Origin: Phytopythium helicoides
Lineage: Eukaryota; Oomycota; Peronosporomycetes; Pythiales; Pythiaceae
Length of the DNA: 64,000 nucleotides
Direction of reading: 5' to 3'
Assembly (NCBI GenBank): GCA_024867545.1
Contig: JANFNE010000019.1
Location: forward strand, 682,001-746,000
The notes under the pieces were generated by a model that did no database searches, was not told the origin of the DNA, and saw only the letters and a program-made list of their open reading frames with translations. Positions within the stretch are counted from its first letter, which is position 1. Every line of letters starts with the position of its first letter. Positions 39,833 through 52,900 of this stretch are shown piece after piece. Position numbers and translations under genes: made by a program.

Positions 39833-42575
39833 CTTTTCTCTCCACTTGAAGGCATTGCTTCTGAAGCGGTTCCGGTATGCGCGTCGCGACAAGAAAATGA
39901 TCTTTTACAGCACGGCGATGCCAATTCTCCTCATGCTTGCTGGACTAATATTGATGAAGGCAAGCAGCCTCTCTAGTGATGACCCATCGATCGTTCTTTC
40001 AACGGAAGATTATTCGGGAGATTCGACGCCTACTCCATTCTTTTGCCAAGCTGACTCAGGGAACTGGTGCTCAAACGTGATGGACTCATCATATTTCACC
40101 GGCGCTGCACTTGAAACACTTGAACTCAGTAACCCTGCTTACTCGACCTCTTCCCCAACCGTGTTCGATATCAAGTACACCGATCCAACAATCAACACGA
40201 CGGGAGAAACAGGGTTCGGTCTCGCTTTGGGACAAGAGATGTACAACCGTGGCTATGGTGTCGATACTGCTCTCGTGGAAGGTCAATACGGTGCATACTT
40301 AGTCTACGGCGACAGTGAGACGAATGTGTTGGGCTACAATGTGTTTACGAACACGACGGCTGCGCATGCTTCGGCGGTATTCAAGGTTCTGATCGACCAG
40401 GCGATCTATCGCTTCTTTGCTTCGAATGGAAGTAGTGAAGGGTCTTCGTTACCAAGCTTGACGGTGAACAACTACCCGCTTCCACTGTCGGCAACATCTA
40501 AGGCCGTTTTCACCTCGATTTTAGCACTTGCTTCGTGCCAGTTGATTGCTATTGCGTTCACATTTTACCCGGCATCGATTGTTGTCTTTTTGGTCAAAGA
40601 GAAGCAGTCAACGCACAACTCGAAGCATCAGCAGCTCGTGTCGGGTGTGTCACTTGGCGCTTTTTGGCTCTCCAACTACATTTGGGACCTCATCATGTAC
40701 ATAACTCCGTGCGTGGCTGCGCTTGTACTCATCCAGACTTTTGACATTTCAGCGATGACGGGTTCTTCCGACTGCACGGGTTGTACTTCCGAGACATTCC
40801 CAGCTGTCATTTTGCTTCTCGTCTTGTACGGCTTTGCGATTTGTCCGTTCACGTACTGCCTCTCCTACCTGTTCAAAGATCATGCATCTGCCCAGACGTA
40901 CACGATCATGATTAGCTTCGTGATCGGCGTGGTGCTGATGATTGTGTCTTTCGTCTTCGATATCATCAGCGACTCGACGGAGGATATCAACACAGTGATG
41001 AAGTTTATTTGGAGACTCTCTCCACTCTTTAGCCTCGGGAACGGACTGCTTGCTCTCGTTATGAACGAGCTCGATGTGGTTTTAAACAGCAAAGAAGAGA
41101 ATCCTAGTCCATTCAGCGGCGACCTGATGGGATTTGAGCTTCTGTACCTAGCTCTGACGGCAATTGGCTACTTTGCCCTTGCCGTCGGCATCGACTACGC
41201 CATGACCATCCCAAAGTTCAAGAATGCTATGGTCCAACACGATGATTGCGACACCGAACAAGTCGAACTAGACCAGGATGTGATCATCGAAGCCGAACGA
41301 GTCACTCGTGGTGATGCTGACAACGACTTTGTCAAGCTCAAGAACCTCCGAAAGGTCTACCCCGGTGGCAAGATCGCTGTGCGTGACCTCTCTTTTGGTC
41401 TGAAGCAAGGAGAATGCTTCGGATTCCTCGGAATCAACGGCGCCGGAAAAACCACCACCATGAAGATGCTCACTGGAGACGAACTACCCACCTACGGTCA
41501 AGCCACACTCGCAGGATACGACATCATGACGCAACAGATCGAGGTTCGACGACAGATCGGATACTGTCCACAGTTCGACGCTCTCTTCGATCTCCTCACA
41601 GTGCGTGAACACCTGGAGCTGTTCGGGTCGATCAAGGGTCTGAGCGGCACCGAGCTGGAGCAAGTGGTGAGCGAGAAGATCGAGCAGATGAACCTCGCCG
41701 ACTTTGAGAACAAGCTCGCTGGCAGTCTGAGTGGCGGAAACAAGCGCAAGCTGTCGGTCGCCATCGCCATGATCGGCACTCCTCGCATCATCTTCTTGGA
41801 TGAGCCGTCGACGGGTATGGACCCTGTGTCTCGCCGCTTCATGTGGGATGTGATTGCGGGGATCTCGACGCGCGGCAAGTCGTCTACTATCGTGTTGACG
41901 ACGCACAGTATGGAAGAGGCGGAGGCTCTGTGTTCTCGAGTGGGTATCATGGTTGGTGGTCGTATGCGGTGCTTGGGGAGTGTGCAGCACCTCAAGTCTC
42001 GCTTCGGTGATGGTCTCGTATTCGACGTGAAGCTGAACATGCCTACAGCGGAAGAGCTTGAGTACCTGGTACAAGAGGTCTTTGGAGGTCTTGATGGTGT
42101 TGTTACGCCTGCAGATCTTGCGGACAAGTGCGCGGCGTTCGGCAATCGCGATCTTGCTGATCGTGTGGTGGCTTCACATCCTACCGGCTATAGCTTGGCT
42201 GCTGCCATCGAACGCGATGGCTTCATTCGTGCCGAGGCTTTCTGTTCCTGGTGTATCGAGGAGTCTCGTTTTGATGCACTCCATGCGTACCTAAACGATG
42301 CATTTGGTGCAGATTGCGCGACTGTGATGGAGCGTCAGAACGACTTTTGCCGCTTCAAGCTGCGTGGCTCGACTGGAGACTTGAAACTGTCGAAGGTGTT
42401 TGCGCTGATCGAGGACTCGAAGAAGACGCTCGAAATCCGCGAGTACAGATTGTCCCAGACGACGTTGGAGCAGATCTTCAATGGGTTTGCGAGCGAGCAG
42501 CAGGAGGAGCAGGGCGCCATCCGCGGCGTCTACAAAACTGAGGATCCTCCGCGTAAATCTACCTATTCCATTTGA
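39833..42575 (+). CDS. 5'-truncated ABCA transporter, copy D (TMD2-NBD2 only)
   Basis: Transporter sequence starts abruptly at SFSLHLKALLLKRF, which is residue about 1050 of the full-size copies. TMD1 and NBD1 are absent and replaced by the copy C flank. The first ATG in frame is 39897 (MIFYSTAMP), which would give 893 residues; a TAG lies in frame just upstream. TMD2 and NBD2 are open and complete, with GINGAGKTT, LSGGNKRK and IIFLDEPSTGMDP. The tail differs from A to C (AYLNDAFGADCATVMERQ and an end in PPRKSTYSI). A half-size ABCA protein could in principle dimerise, but the promoter is missing, so this is more likely a dead chimera or a young pseudogene without disabling changes yet. It is a mosaic: C-like up to about 40272, A-like after about 40412. 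Confidence 0.7.
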
Positions 42576-43645
42576 ACGCGGTAGTGAACTTACACTGAAT
42601 GTAGAATAGTTTGACGTGTTTTTGAGTGTGACTCGCAGCTATTGGCGATGTTTCATGCCGGTTATTGAGCTCTTGGGCCGTTTTTCTATCTTCCAAAGCA
42701 ACAATAGCGCAGCCAAGAATCAGCGAAATGGCTGGAATAGATCGTGCGATCTCAAATGGCATGACTTGACTGAGCGTTCTTTCAAAGCCCTCCAGCATCA
42801 CCAACTTGCATCCACTTCTAAAAGATGACCGCGACAGAAGTGGAGTCGATCGGCTGAGTCTGTGAGGGAAGAAGAGGTGACGAGTGCCTCTGACCAGTGA
42901 ACGGAATGAAACACAAGAAGTGTTTCACTTCGCGATCTTCCGTCGGTGTTAAGTGACTTCTGCATGCAGACCGCCAGCGTCAAATGACTTGTCAAAGAGT
43001 GGCGTCAGCTCCCGCGTGAGCAGGGGTGGGTGGGTGCGTTGGTCCTGCCAGAAAACTTGATGATTCAGTCAGCTGAAGCGTTTAGAGACGGGTTAACCCA
43101 TGAGCAGCGACCGGCTCACAGAGTGGAGAATTGTACCGATGTCATGACTGTGCACTATTCGGGGACTATCTCTGCAAACGGCTCCAGTATCACTTGAGCA
43201 ACTGGCGGCACGCTCAGCAATGACAGACCAAACCTGCTGGTCGATACGAGTCTCGGCCCGCGCAATCTCGTGGAAGGGCGGATGACGGGCAGAGTATCCG
43301 GCCCTGGCTCAAGATGCACCCCAACCAACCGGGCCGCGATCGTCCCACTCTTTGTGATTGCGGGCAATATTCGTGCCAAGTGAGACTTGCAGCGACCGGC
43401 CGTGACTTGGTCCGAGTATGCTCACTGAACTGGCGATGCACGTCACTGCCCATCACACCTGCACCTGCATCTACAGCTAGTCGCCACCTGCGATGCAGAA
43501 GTTGGGTAGTCGGTACCGCAGTCAGTGGGCGACAGCCACAATATCCAGGAGGAGACATCCGCGCAACAGCCCACGAACACTGCGACGTTGCAGGTTAACT
43601 CAACGCGTCGGTGCGACCGTAGGGCCCGGTGTTGGATCTCTACCG
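42576..43645. other. Spacer between copies D and E
   Basis: No gene is supported; frames are short and without recognisable domains. Minus-strand fragments at 42559-42804 and 43155-43379 have some hydrophobic character but no family that I recognise. The sequence is not shared with the other intergenic regions of the array, so copy E has its own upstream region. Confidence 0.4.
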
Positions 43646-43663
43646 CACCATTCTCCGATTTGC
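43646..43663 (+). promoter_or_regulatory. Oomycete Inr/FPR-like core promoter of ABCA copy E
   Basis: CACCATTCTCCGATTTGC fits the Inr plus FPR pattern and lies 70-87 bp before ATG 43733, the same spacing as in copies A to C. Confidence 0.55.
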
Positions 43664-43732
43664 CAGCAACACCCAACTTCCAAGGCTCGACACCAGATCT
43701 TCCCCCGGCGCTAGCAGAATCTAGTGCAAGTT

Positions 43733-46700
43733 ATGGCGGCTCCAGCGTCCGCGGGTCAGCCAAAGAGCCCCGCTCGCGTCAACTCTGAGCTGTCGAAGCG
43801 CCGCACGACGTGGGAGTTCACGCGAACGCTACTATGGAAGAACCGGATGCTCAAACACCGGCGCATCCGCGCTACCGTGCTGGAAACTGTGCTGCCTTGC
43901 CTGTTCGTCATCCTTCTCAGTGGTCTCAAGCATCTCGTCGACGACGTCAATGTGCCGGCAGGTTGGAGCGATGACAATAGCTCCTCTGGAGACGACACCG
44001 TGGGCACTTCCTACAACCTGTACCAGTCCACCGGAGGCTCGCTGCTCTGGATCCCTGGCGACCTGCCCAAGTTCACACAGTATGAGACCTCAGTCACCGG
44101 TCTGCTCTTCTACATGGCGCTGCTGTCAGCGCAGAACGGTCTTGATCTGAGCCAGTTGTCAGCTCAGGACAAGCAGACGTGCATGACCGGAGTGGCCGTG
44201 TACGGCATGGTCGACACCAACACGTCGTCTGCGTACACGGTTCCGTCGGCTTGTGACGGTCGCATCGCCCCCTACAAGCTGGCGATTGTTCCAGACACGG
44301 AATTCACGCGCGACTACTTTGCACAGACGATGGAGCTGTGGTACCCGCGCGTGAATTTGCTCAACTCGTCGACGTCGCCTCAGATCCCGTCTTGGAGCGA
44401 GAGTGTGGTGTTTTACGAGTCGGAGAGTGCTCTCGAAGACTACGTCAAGAGTAACGACTACGGCTCGGGACTTGACAATCCGCACATCTACGGAGCGATT
44501 GTGTTTGACACGTATCCAGATGCGTCCAATATCGGATCATTCGAGTCGATCGAGTACACGCTCCGTCTCAATTCGACAGAAAGCGACGACGATGACATTG
44601 GACTTATTCCCTCGACGAGTGGAGATCCTCCCCAGCTGTCACCGCTTCAGAAGTCGATTAAGACTGACTACTACACGCGATACACATTGACGGGATTCAT
44701 GACTCTGCAGACGCTAGTGACGCGTTTTGTATCGTGCATGCCAGACTGGGATGCGTCATCCAAGTCCACGACTGGTGAGTGCCAGCAAGGCCAATCCACC
44801 GCTGAGAGCTCTACCGACTTGGATGAGCGACTTCTGTCGACGCTGGAGAACGACGCAATGATCTCAGGAGCCCTAACGACATTGGGCTCGTATACCAGCT
44901 CAGTTAACGAAACCAGCTTTGCTCAGATGCGTCGACAATTCTCGGACGCAACGAAAGAAGCGCTGTTGAAGCCTCTTCGCCAGGCTCCCCAACCATACCT
45001 TGGTGCTTCTGTGGCCCCGTTTCCAGTTGAAGCCTACATTGATGCACCATTTTACGATGATCTATCGGACCAGTTCGCCATCATCTTGATCCTAGGCTAC
45101 ATGTATCCGATGTCTCGGGTGTTGGTTGCGCTGATTCAAGAGAAGCAAATGCGTCTCCGAGAGTTTATCAAGATTTTGGGAGCCAGCGATTTTGCAATCA
45201 CAGCTTCGTGGTTCATCACGTACAGCCTGATGTTCCTAATCGGCTCGTGTCTCCAAGCCCTTGCATGCCTCATTGGTCTGTTTGCCAACAGTTCGTGGAT
45301 CTTGATCTTCGTGTTTTTCTTCCTCTTTGGGCTGAGTGTGCTGTCATTTGCCTTCATGGTTAGCACAATCTTTAGTGATGCTCGACTCGGCGCAATTCTC
45401 GGAATGGTGCTGTTTCTCCTAATGCACCTGGTTGCCAGTGCCTTCTCAACTGAAACTCCGGAAAAAACAAAGACGCTAGCAAGTTTACTATCCCCGGTCT
45501 CATTTACATTCGGACTCCAGACAATTTCTACTGCAGAAAGCACGGGGGATGGTATTAACTTCTCCAACATCAACGTTTTGAGTGAGAATTTCCGATTTTC
45601 CACCGCGCTGCTGATGTTTGCTGTCGATACTGTCTTGTACAGCATCCTCGGTGTATACCTGGACAAAATTGTCCCAAAGCAGTACGGAACTAGCCTCAAG
45701 TGGTACTTTCCAATCTCACCGGCCTATTGGCGTGGGCGGAGACAACAACCGAAACGTGACGAGGCTCTACTCGACAACGTGGTGCTCGATGTCAACCCGA
45801 ACTTTGAACCTGTGAGCGCCGAACTTCGTGAACAAGAACGTCAAGGCGAAGTACTCTCTGTTCAGAGACTCCGAAAAGTATTCCCAACCCCAAGCGGAGA
45901 AAAGGTCGCAGTGCAGGGTCTTAACCTCACCATGTACAAGAACCAGATCACGTGCTTGCTCGGTCACAACGGTGCAGGAAAGACCACCCTCATCTCCATG
46001 CTCACCGGTATGACAGCTCCCACCAGCGGAAATGCCACCTTCAACGGACTCACACTCACAGACGACATGGACGAGATCCGGCAGTCACTCGGCATCTGTT
46101 TCCAACATGATGTGCTGTTCCCGGAATTGACGGTCGAGGAACATCTCATCATCTTCGGTCGCATCAAGGGATACCGTGATGCGGAACTGCAGACAATCGT
46201 CGATACGCAGATCCGCGAAGTTGGACTCACCGAAAAGAGACACGTCAAGTCGGGTGAGCTCTCGGGTGGTATGAAGCGCAAGCTGTCGGTCGCCATCTCT
46301 CTCCTCGGTGATAGCTCGCTCGTGTTCCTGGACGAACCCACATCCGGTATGGACCCATACAGTCGTCGCAGCACGTGGGAGATCCTGTTGAACAACCGCA
46401 ACGACCGTGTGATGGTGTTGACGACGCACTTCATGGACGAGGCGGACATTTTGGGTGACCGAATCGCCATCATGGCGGAAGGCGAGGTTCGGTGTGCTGG
46501 TTCGTCGTTGTTCTTGAAGAACCGGTTCGGTGCCGGGTACAATTTGACGGTGGTGAAGGACGACGCCAAGTGTGTGGACTCGAATGTGATTTCTTTCGTG
46601 TCTTCATTTGTGCCATCGGCACAGGTGCTGAGCAATGTGGGGAGTGAGATTGCGTTCCAGTTGCCGATCGATAGTTCATCGCAGTTCGCGGGTATGTTTT

Positions 46701-49626
46701 CTCGCATGGATGCTGAGATGGGGAAGATGGGTTTGTTGTCGTATGGTGTGTCAGTGACGACTTTGGAGGAGGTGTTCATCAAGGTAGCGGAGATGGATGA
46801 TGAGGGCAACCAGCACACATTGACGAAGGCAGCGCGTGTGCTGCCATCTACACCAGTTTCAAGTTTATCTAACACGAGTGAAGTTGGCGCTGATACGAAG
46901 GGTTCTTCGGTACTCACTCAATTGCGGGCACTTGTTTTGAAACGCATCCGTTTTTCGAAGCGAGACCGAAAGAGCTTGACATTTAGTCTGATTTATCCGA
47001 TCGTGCTGATCTTGGTTGGACTGGAGATTCTGCACAACAACCAAACCACGAGTAACGATCCAGCTTTATCGCTCAGCTGCAGATGCGTATAACGGCGATT
47101 CGACGATAGCTCCGTTCGTCTGTTTACCGAGCAGGTGCTAGTGGCTGACTGGTGCTCCACTCTTACCCAAGCAACTTCGTACGTCTCTGGTTTGACTCTG
47201 GATCATTGTCTATTGATGAGCCTGCCTTTAGCTCCGACTCACCAACGGTCTTCAACGTGACGTACTCGGACCCGACAATCAACGTGACCGACGCAACTGG
47301 GTATGAACTGCGCCTCGGACAAACTTTGTACGAGCGTGGATACGGATTCAATGGCACTGAAGTCCTCGACCAATACGGAGCGTACTTGCTATATGGTGAT
47401 AGCTCGCAGAACATCATCGCGTACAATCTGATGGTGAACACGACGGCGGCTCATTCATCGGTGATTTTCAAGTCGCTGATGGACCAAGCTGTGTATCGAT
47501 TCTTTGCTTCGAATGGCTCCGACGCGGGTTCGTCCAGCATCACCCTGAAAGTGAACAACCACCCGCTGCCACTCACTTCATCGTCAAAGACCATGTTTGG
47601 CAACACGCTGGCTTTCACAGCTATTATATTCATCTGCATCGCGTTCACGTACTTCACGGCGTCAATTGTTGTGTTCCTGGTGATGGAGCGGCAATCTGAG
47701 CACAACGTCAAGCACCAGCAGCTCGTGTCTGGAGTATCGCTGAGTGCGTTCTGGCTCGCCAACTACATCTACGATCTGTTGGTGTACATCGTCCCATTCG
47801 TCGCTGCACTCATCTTGATCAAAGCTTTCAACGTATCAACGATGACCGGAAGTTCGGAGTGCTACAGCTGCACATCGGCGACGTTCCCAGCTGTGGCAGT
47901 GCTCTTTATCCTTTTCGGGTTTGCTATCTGCCCGTTCACGTACTGTCTCTCCTATTTGTTCAAGGATCATGCATCGTCACAAACGTACACTGTCATGATC
48001 AACTTGATCATTGGCGTCGTACTCATGATTGTGTCCTACATCCTCGATCAGATTGACTCAACGGAGAGTACCAATTCGGTGCTCAAGTTCTTTTGGCGCT
48101 TCTCTCCACTTTTTGATCTTGGCAATGGGCTCTTGAGCCTCGTACTTCATGAAGGGAAATCAATTCGAAGCTCAAGTACAACCAAGACAAGCCCATTCAG
48201 TACCGACCTCATGGGATACGAGATGATCTACCTTGTTGTTTTGACCTGCGCGTATGGCTGCCTCGCAGTTGCCATCGACTACGCGCTCACGTTCCCAAGA
48301 GTCAAAAGCGAACTGGCTAGTGACTCTGAGTTTACTGGTCATGATGACGAGCTCGACGTTGACGTGAAAAATGAAGTAGAGCGAGTGGCTCGGGGAGACG
48401 CTGATGGAGAAGCCGTCAAGCTTGCAAGCCTACGCAAGGTGTATCCTGGTGGGAAGGTTGCTGTTCGTGACCTGTCATTCGGTCTCAAGCGCGGTGAATG
48501 CTTTGGATTCCTTGGCATCAATGGCGCTGGCAAGACCACGACCATGAAAATGCTCACCGGTGACGTCGCCCCAACTCACGGTACTGCTACACTCGGAGGA
48601 TATGACATTCTGACTCAGCAGATGGATGTCCGCCGTGAAATCGGTTACTGCCCACAGTTCGATGCTCTGCTCGACAAGTTGACTGTCCGAGAGCACCTGG
48701 AGCTCTTTGCGGCGATCAAGGGTATATCGCACAACGCTGTGGACGCTGTTGTCACGGAAAAGATCAATCGGTTGAACCTCGCCGACTTCGAGAACAAGCT
48801 CGCTGGCAGTCTGAGTGGCGGTAACAAGCGCAAGCTGTCGGTCGCCATTGCACTCATCGGCAACCCGCGCATCATCTTCTTGGATGAGCCGTCGACGGGT
48901 ATGGACCCTGTGTCTCGCCGCTTCATGTGGGATGTGATTGCGGGGATCTCAACGCGCGGCAAGTCGTCTACTATCGTGTTGACGACTCACAGTATGGAAG
49001 AGGCGGAGGCTCTGTGTTCTCGAGTGGGTATCATGGTTGGCGGTCAGCTCCGATGCCTCGGAAGCACTCAGCATCTCAAGTCTCGCTTCGGAGATGGTCT
49101 CGTATTCGACGTCAAGCTCGTGCCTCCTTCGAGCGACGAGCTCGAGTGTCTTGTTCAAGAGGTTCTCGGGCATCATGACGACGTAGTCACCCGAGCCAAT
49201 TTGTCAGAAAAGTGCCGTGCCTTTGGCAACGAACTGCTCGCACAGCGTGTCGCTCCCTCACACCCAACAGGCTACAGCCTCGCTGCTGCCTTCGAGCGCG
49301 ACGGATTCGTCCGCGCCGAGGCTTTCTGCTCCTGGTGTATCGAAGAGACTCGCTTCGACGCTCTGCACAACTTCCTCCAGCAACAGTTTGGCGTCGACGG
49401 CGTTGTGGTCATGGAGCGCCAGAACGACTTCTGCCGCTTCAAGCTGCGCGGGTCGAGCAGCAACCTCAAGCTGTCCAAGGTGTTTGAGCTGATTGAGGGG
49501 ATGAAGTCGAGCATGTACATTCGCGAGTACAGCGTTTCGCAGACGACTCTGGAGCAGATTTTCAACTCGTTTGCGAGCAAGCAGGAGGAAGAGCAGGGCG
49601 TCGCGCGAGGCATTAACGCTTCCTAG
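43733..49626 (+). pseudogene. ABCA-type transporter, copy E, interrupted in TMD2
   Basis: From ATG 43733 the frame is open to a TAA at 47090-47092, covering TMD1 and NBD1 (about 1120 residues). It resumes in another frame from about 47205 to the stop at 49624-49626, covering the rest of TMD2 and NBD2. Between 47075 and 47208 at least three one-base shifts are needed to follow the homologous sequence (DAYNGDST, then DWCSTLTQATS, then SIDEPAF). Both NBDs keep all motifs. The outside loop 1 is almost identical to copy G, NBD1 to A, B and C, and the C-terminal third to G. An intron over the gap is unlikely, because paralogues have none and the homologous residues are present. If the shifts are sequence errors this is a normal gene of about 1960 residues; otherwise it is a recent pseudogene. 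Confidence 0.75.
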
Positions 49627-49931
49627 GTGGTTGGAGTGGTAGTGCATGGATAGCTAGCTGCATACGAATCGATTTTCTCTTTTGCACATGAAAACAAACG
49701 TCTCTGTATGAGTCGTAGTGGCGTCAATCTTGCCGATTTCAATGACCACCTACACAGCCAAGATGACGAATGCCAATCGATGGCACTTCAAGACATTTTC
49801 CACAAATGTTGCAGTCGTGCCTAACCTGTATAGGACCCAATAAAAGCTCAACCCATCGATGTGCCGCAGTTTGACCATGCAACGTTGCAACATGTGTACG
49901 AAATGGCTTGTTCATTTGCAAGCATGTATAC
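49627..49931. other. Convergent spacer between copies E and F
   Basis: 305 bp between two converging stop codons; it serves as 3' ends of both genes. The first 60 bp resemble the sequence just after the stop of copy G (minus, 56500-56558), supporting a common origin of the E and G 3' ends. Nothing else seen. Confidence 0.5.
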
Positions 49932-52900
49932 TTACTGATCATCCTTGAAGACGCCGCGAGCGATGCCCTGTTCTTCGGCCTGCTGTGCAGCGAAGTAGTT
50001 GAAGATCTGCTCCAGCGTGGTCTGCGAAACGCTGTACTCGCGGATGTGCATCTTCTCCTTAACCTCCTCGACGAGAGCAAACACCTTGGACAGCTTAAGC
50101 TCGTCACTCGTTCCACGCAGCTTGAAGCGGCAGAAGTCGTTCTGGCGCTCCATGATGGTCACACCGCCGTGGCTGAATGCGTACGACAGGAAGCTGCTGA
50201 GCGCATCGAACCGAGTTTCTTCAACGCACCACGAAACGAAAGCTGGACCACGGATGAACCCGTCGCGCTCCAGAGCAGATGCAAGGCTGTACCCTGTCGG
50301 ATGTGAGGTCACGACACGCTGAGCAAGCCCAACATCGCCGAACGCGCGGCACTTTTCCTCCAGATCGCTTGCTGTGACAACCCCGTTAGAGCCATTGAAA
50401 AGCTGCATTACAAGGTCCTCGACCTCGAGCGGGCTTGGAGAGCTAAGCTTCACGTCGAATACGAGACCATCACCGAAGCGAGACTTGAGGTGCTGAACGC
50501 TACCCAAGCATCGCATGCGACCACCAACCATGATACCCACTCGAGAGCACAGAGCCTCAGACTCCTCCATACTGTGCGTCGTGAGCACAATGGTCGACGA
50601 CTTACTTCGCGTCGAGATCCCCGCAATCACATCCCACATGAAGCGGCGAGACACAGGGTCCATGCCTGTTGATGGTTCGTCGAGGAAGATAATGCGCGGG
50701 TTTCCAATCATCGCAACCGCGACCGACAGCTTGCGCTTGTTACCGCCACTCAGACTGCCAGCGAGCTTGTCCTCAAAGTCAGCAAGATTGAGCTGTTGAA
50801 TCTTGTCCATGACTACAGTGTTGATCTCACTGCGAGGAACGCCCTTGATAGCAGCGAACAGCTCCAGGTGCTCTCGCACTGTTAGGAGCTCAAACAGAGC
50901 GTCAAACTGCGGACAGTACCCGATCTGACGGCGCACTTCGATCTGCTGCGTAAGTATATCGAAGCCACCCAATGTTGCCGTGCCGTGTGTCGGCAGGACG
51001 TCGCCTGTCAGCATCTTCATTGTCGTCGTCTTGCCGGCGCCGTTAATTCCGAGGAAGCCGAAACACTCGCCACGCTTGAGACCGAATGATAAGTCACGGA
51101 CAGCCACCTTGCCACCCTTGTACACCTTTCGCAGGTTCATCAGCTTGACAATGTCACTGTCTGCACCACCGGTGGCGACGCGCTCAGACTCCTTCAGCAC
51201 ATCAGCATCTTCCTCGTATGGCTCATCCTGCACGTTGTCCGCACCGGCCATCCAGTGCTTCACCTTTGGGAAGGTCATCGCGTAGTCGATGCCTACCGCA
51301 AGAAGTCCATACAGAATCGCTGTGACCACCAGATACATGATCTCAAAACCCATGATGTCGGTACTGAAAGGACTCGTCTTGTCCGTGTCGCTGTAAAGCA
51401 CACCCTCCAGCTCATTCAGCACGAGTGTCATTAGTCCGTTGCCGAGGTTGAAAAGAGGTGAGAATCGCCAAAAGAACTTGAGAACCGAGTTTGCGCTCTT
51501 CGTCGAGTCGATCACATCGAGGATGAATGACACGACCATAAGAACTGTGCCGATCACGAAGTTGATCATGATGGTGAACGTCTGTGACGATGCATGCTCT
51601 TTGAATAGGTATGAGAGGCAGTATGTGAACGGGCAGATTGCGAAGCCAAAGAGGATGAACAAAATAATCACCGCCGGGAAAGTTGCTGACGTGCATGTGA
51701 CGCAATCGGCACTCCCCGTCATTGACGAAATATCGAACGCCTTGATGAGCACGATGGCGCAGATACACGGAATGAGGTAGAGAAGGTAGTCGAAAACAAA
51801 GTTGGAGAGCCAAAAGGCGCCGAGAGACACGCCAGACACAAGTTGCTGGTGCTTTGAGTTGTGCTCTGCCTGCTTCTCCTTCACAAGGAAGACCACAATT
51901 GCAGCTGGGTAGTACGTGAAGGCGATACAGATGAACAGACACGCTGTGAACGCCAGGAAAGATCCAAACAGTGCCTTCGTCGACTTTGTGAGGGGCAGGG
52001 GATGGTTGTTCACCTTGAGGTCCACGGTAGAAGTCGCACCGTCACTTGTGTCGGTAGCAAAAAAGCGATATAGTGCCTGGTCCATCAGTGCCTTGAAAAT
52101 CACAGGCGCATGTGTAGCCGTTGTGTTGACAAACAAGTTGTATCCAAACAAATTGCGATCACTATCGCCATACACCAAGTAGGCCCCGTACTGACCCTCC
52201 ACAGCGGCGGCATCGACACCATAACCCCGGTTGTACAGCTCTTGACCCAGTGCCAGACTATAGCCCGTGTAATCAGAAGCATTCACAGCCGGATTCGTGT
52301 ACGTAACGCCGAACACGGTTGGAGAGGTTGTGTCGAACGCAGGTCGAGTCAGATCAAGCGCTTGGGCATCGGCTCCAGAGTAGTGAGTCGACATAACGCT
52401 GTTGCACCACTGCGTTTCACCAGAGTCTGCCTGGCAGAAGAATGGAGTCGGAGTTGAGTCACCCTTCGAGAAGGCATCCGTCGTCAGAGGTAGAGCTGGA
52501 TCGTCGTTGGTGAAGTTGGTGCTCTTCAACAAACCGAGACCAACCAAAAGGAGGAAAATCGGTAGGGCAGTACTGTAAAAGATCATCTTCTTGTCACGCT
52601 TAGCCACTCGGAAGCGCTTGAAGATCAAAGCGCGAAGATGGGCGGCAAAGTAAGACTTGCTGCCCTGGATCTCGCCTCCTGCGTCTGAGTTTGTAGGAGT
52701 AGAAACAGGCGTTACATTTGACCGAGCCTCGTTAGCAAGCGTGTGCTGGTTGTTCTCATCAGCCGACTCGGCGACCTTGATGAACACTTCTTCAAGCGTT
52801 GTTACAGACACACCATACGACAACAGCCCGAGTGGCTTGAGCTTATTGTCCAACTCAGCAAACATGGTGGCGAACTTGGACGAACTCGACAGTGGTAGCT

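Noticed and set aside
49932..49990. Intron near the 3' end of copy F
   Set aside because: The frame is open through the conserved tail to a stop at 49932; no intron is needed.
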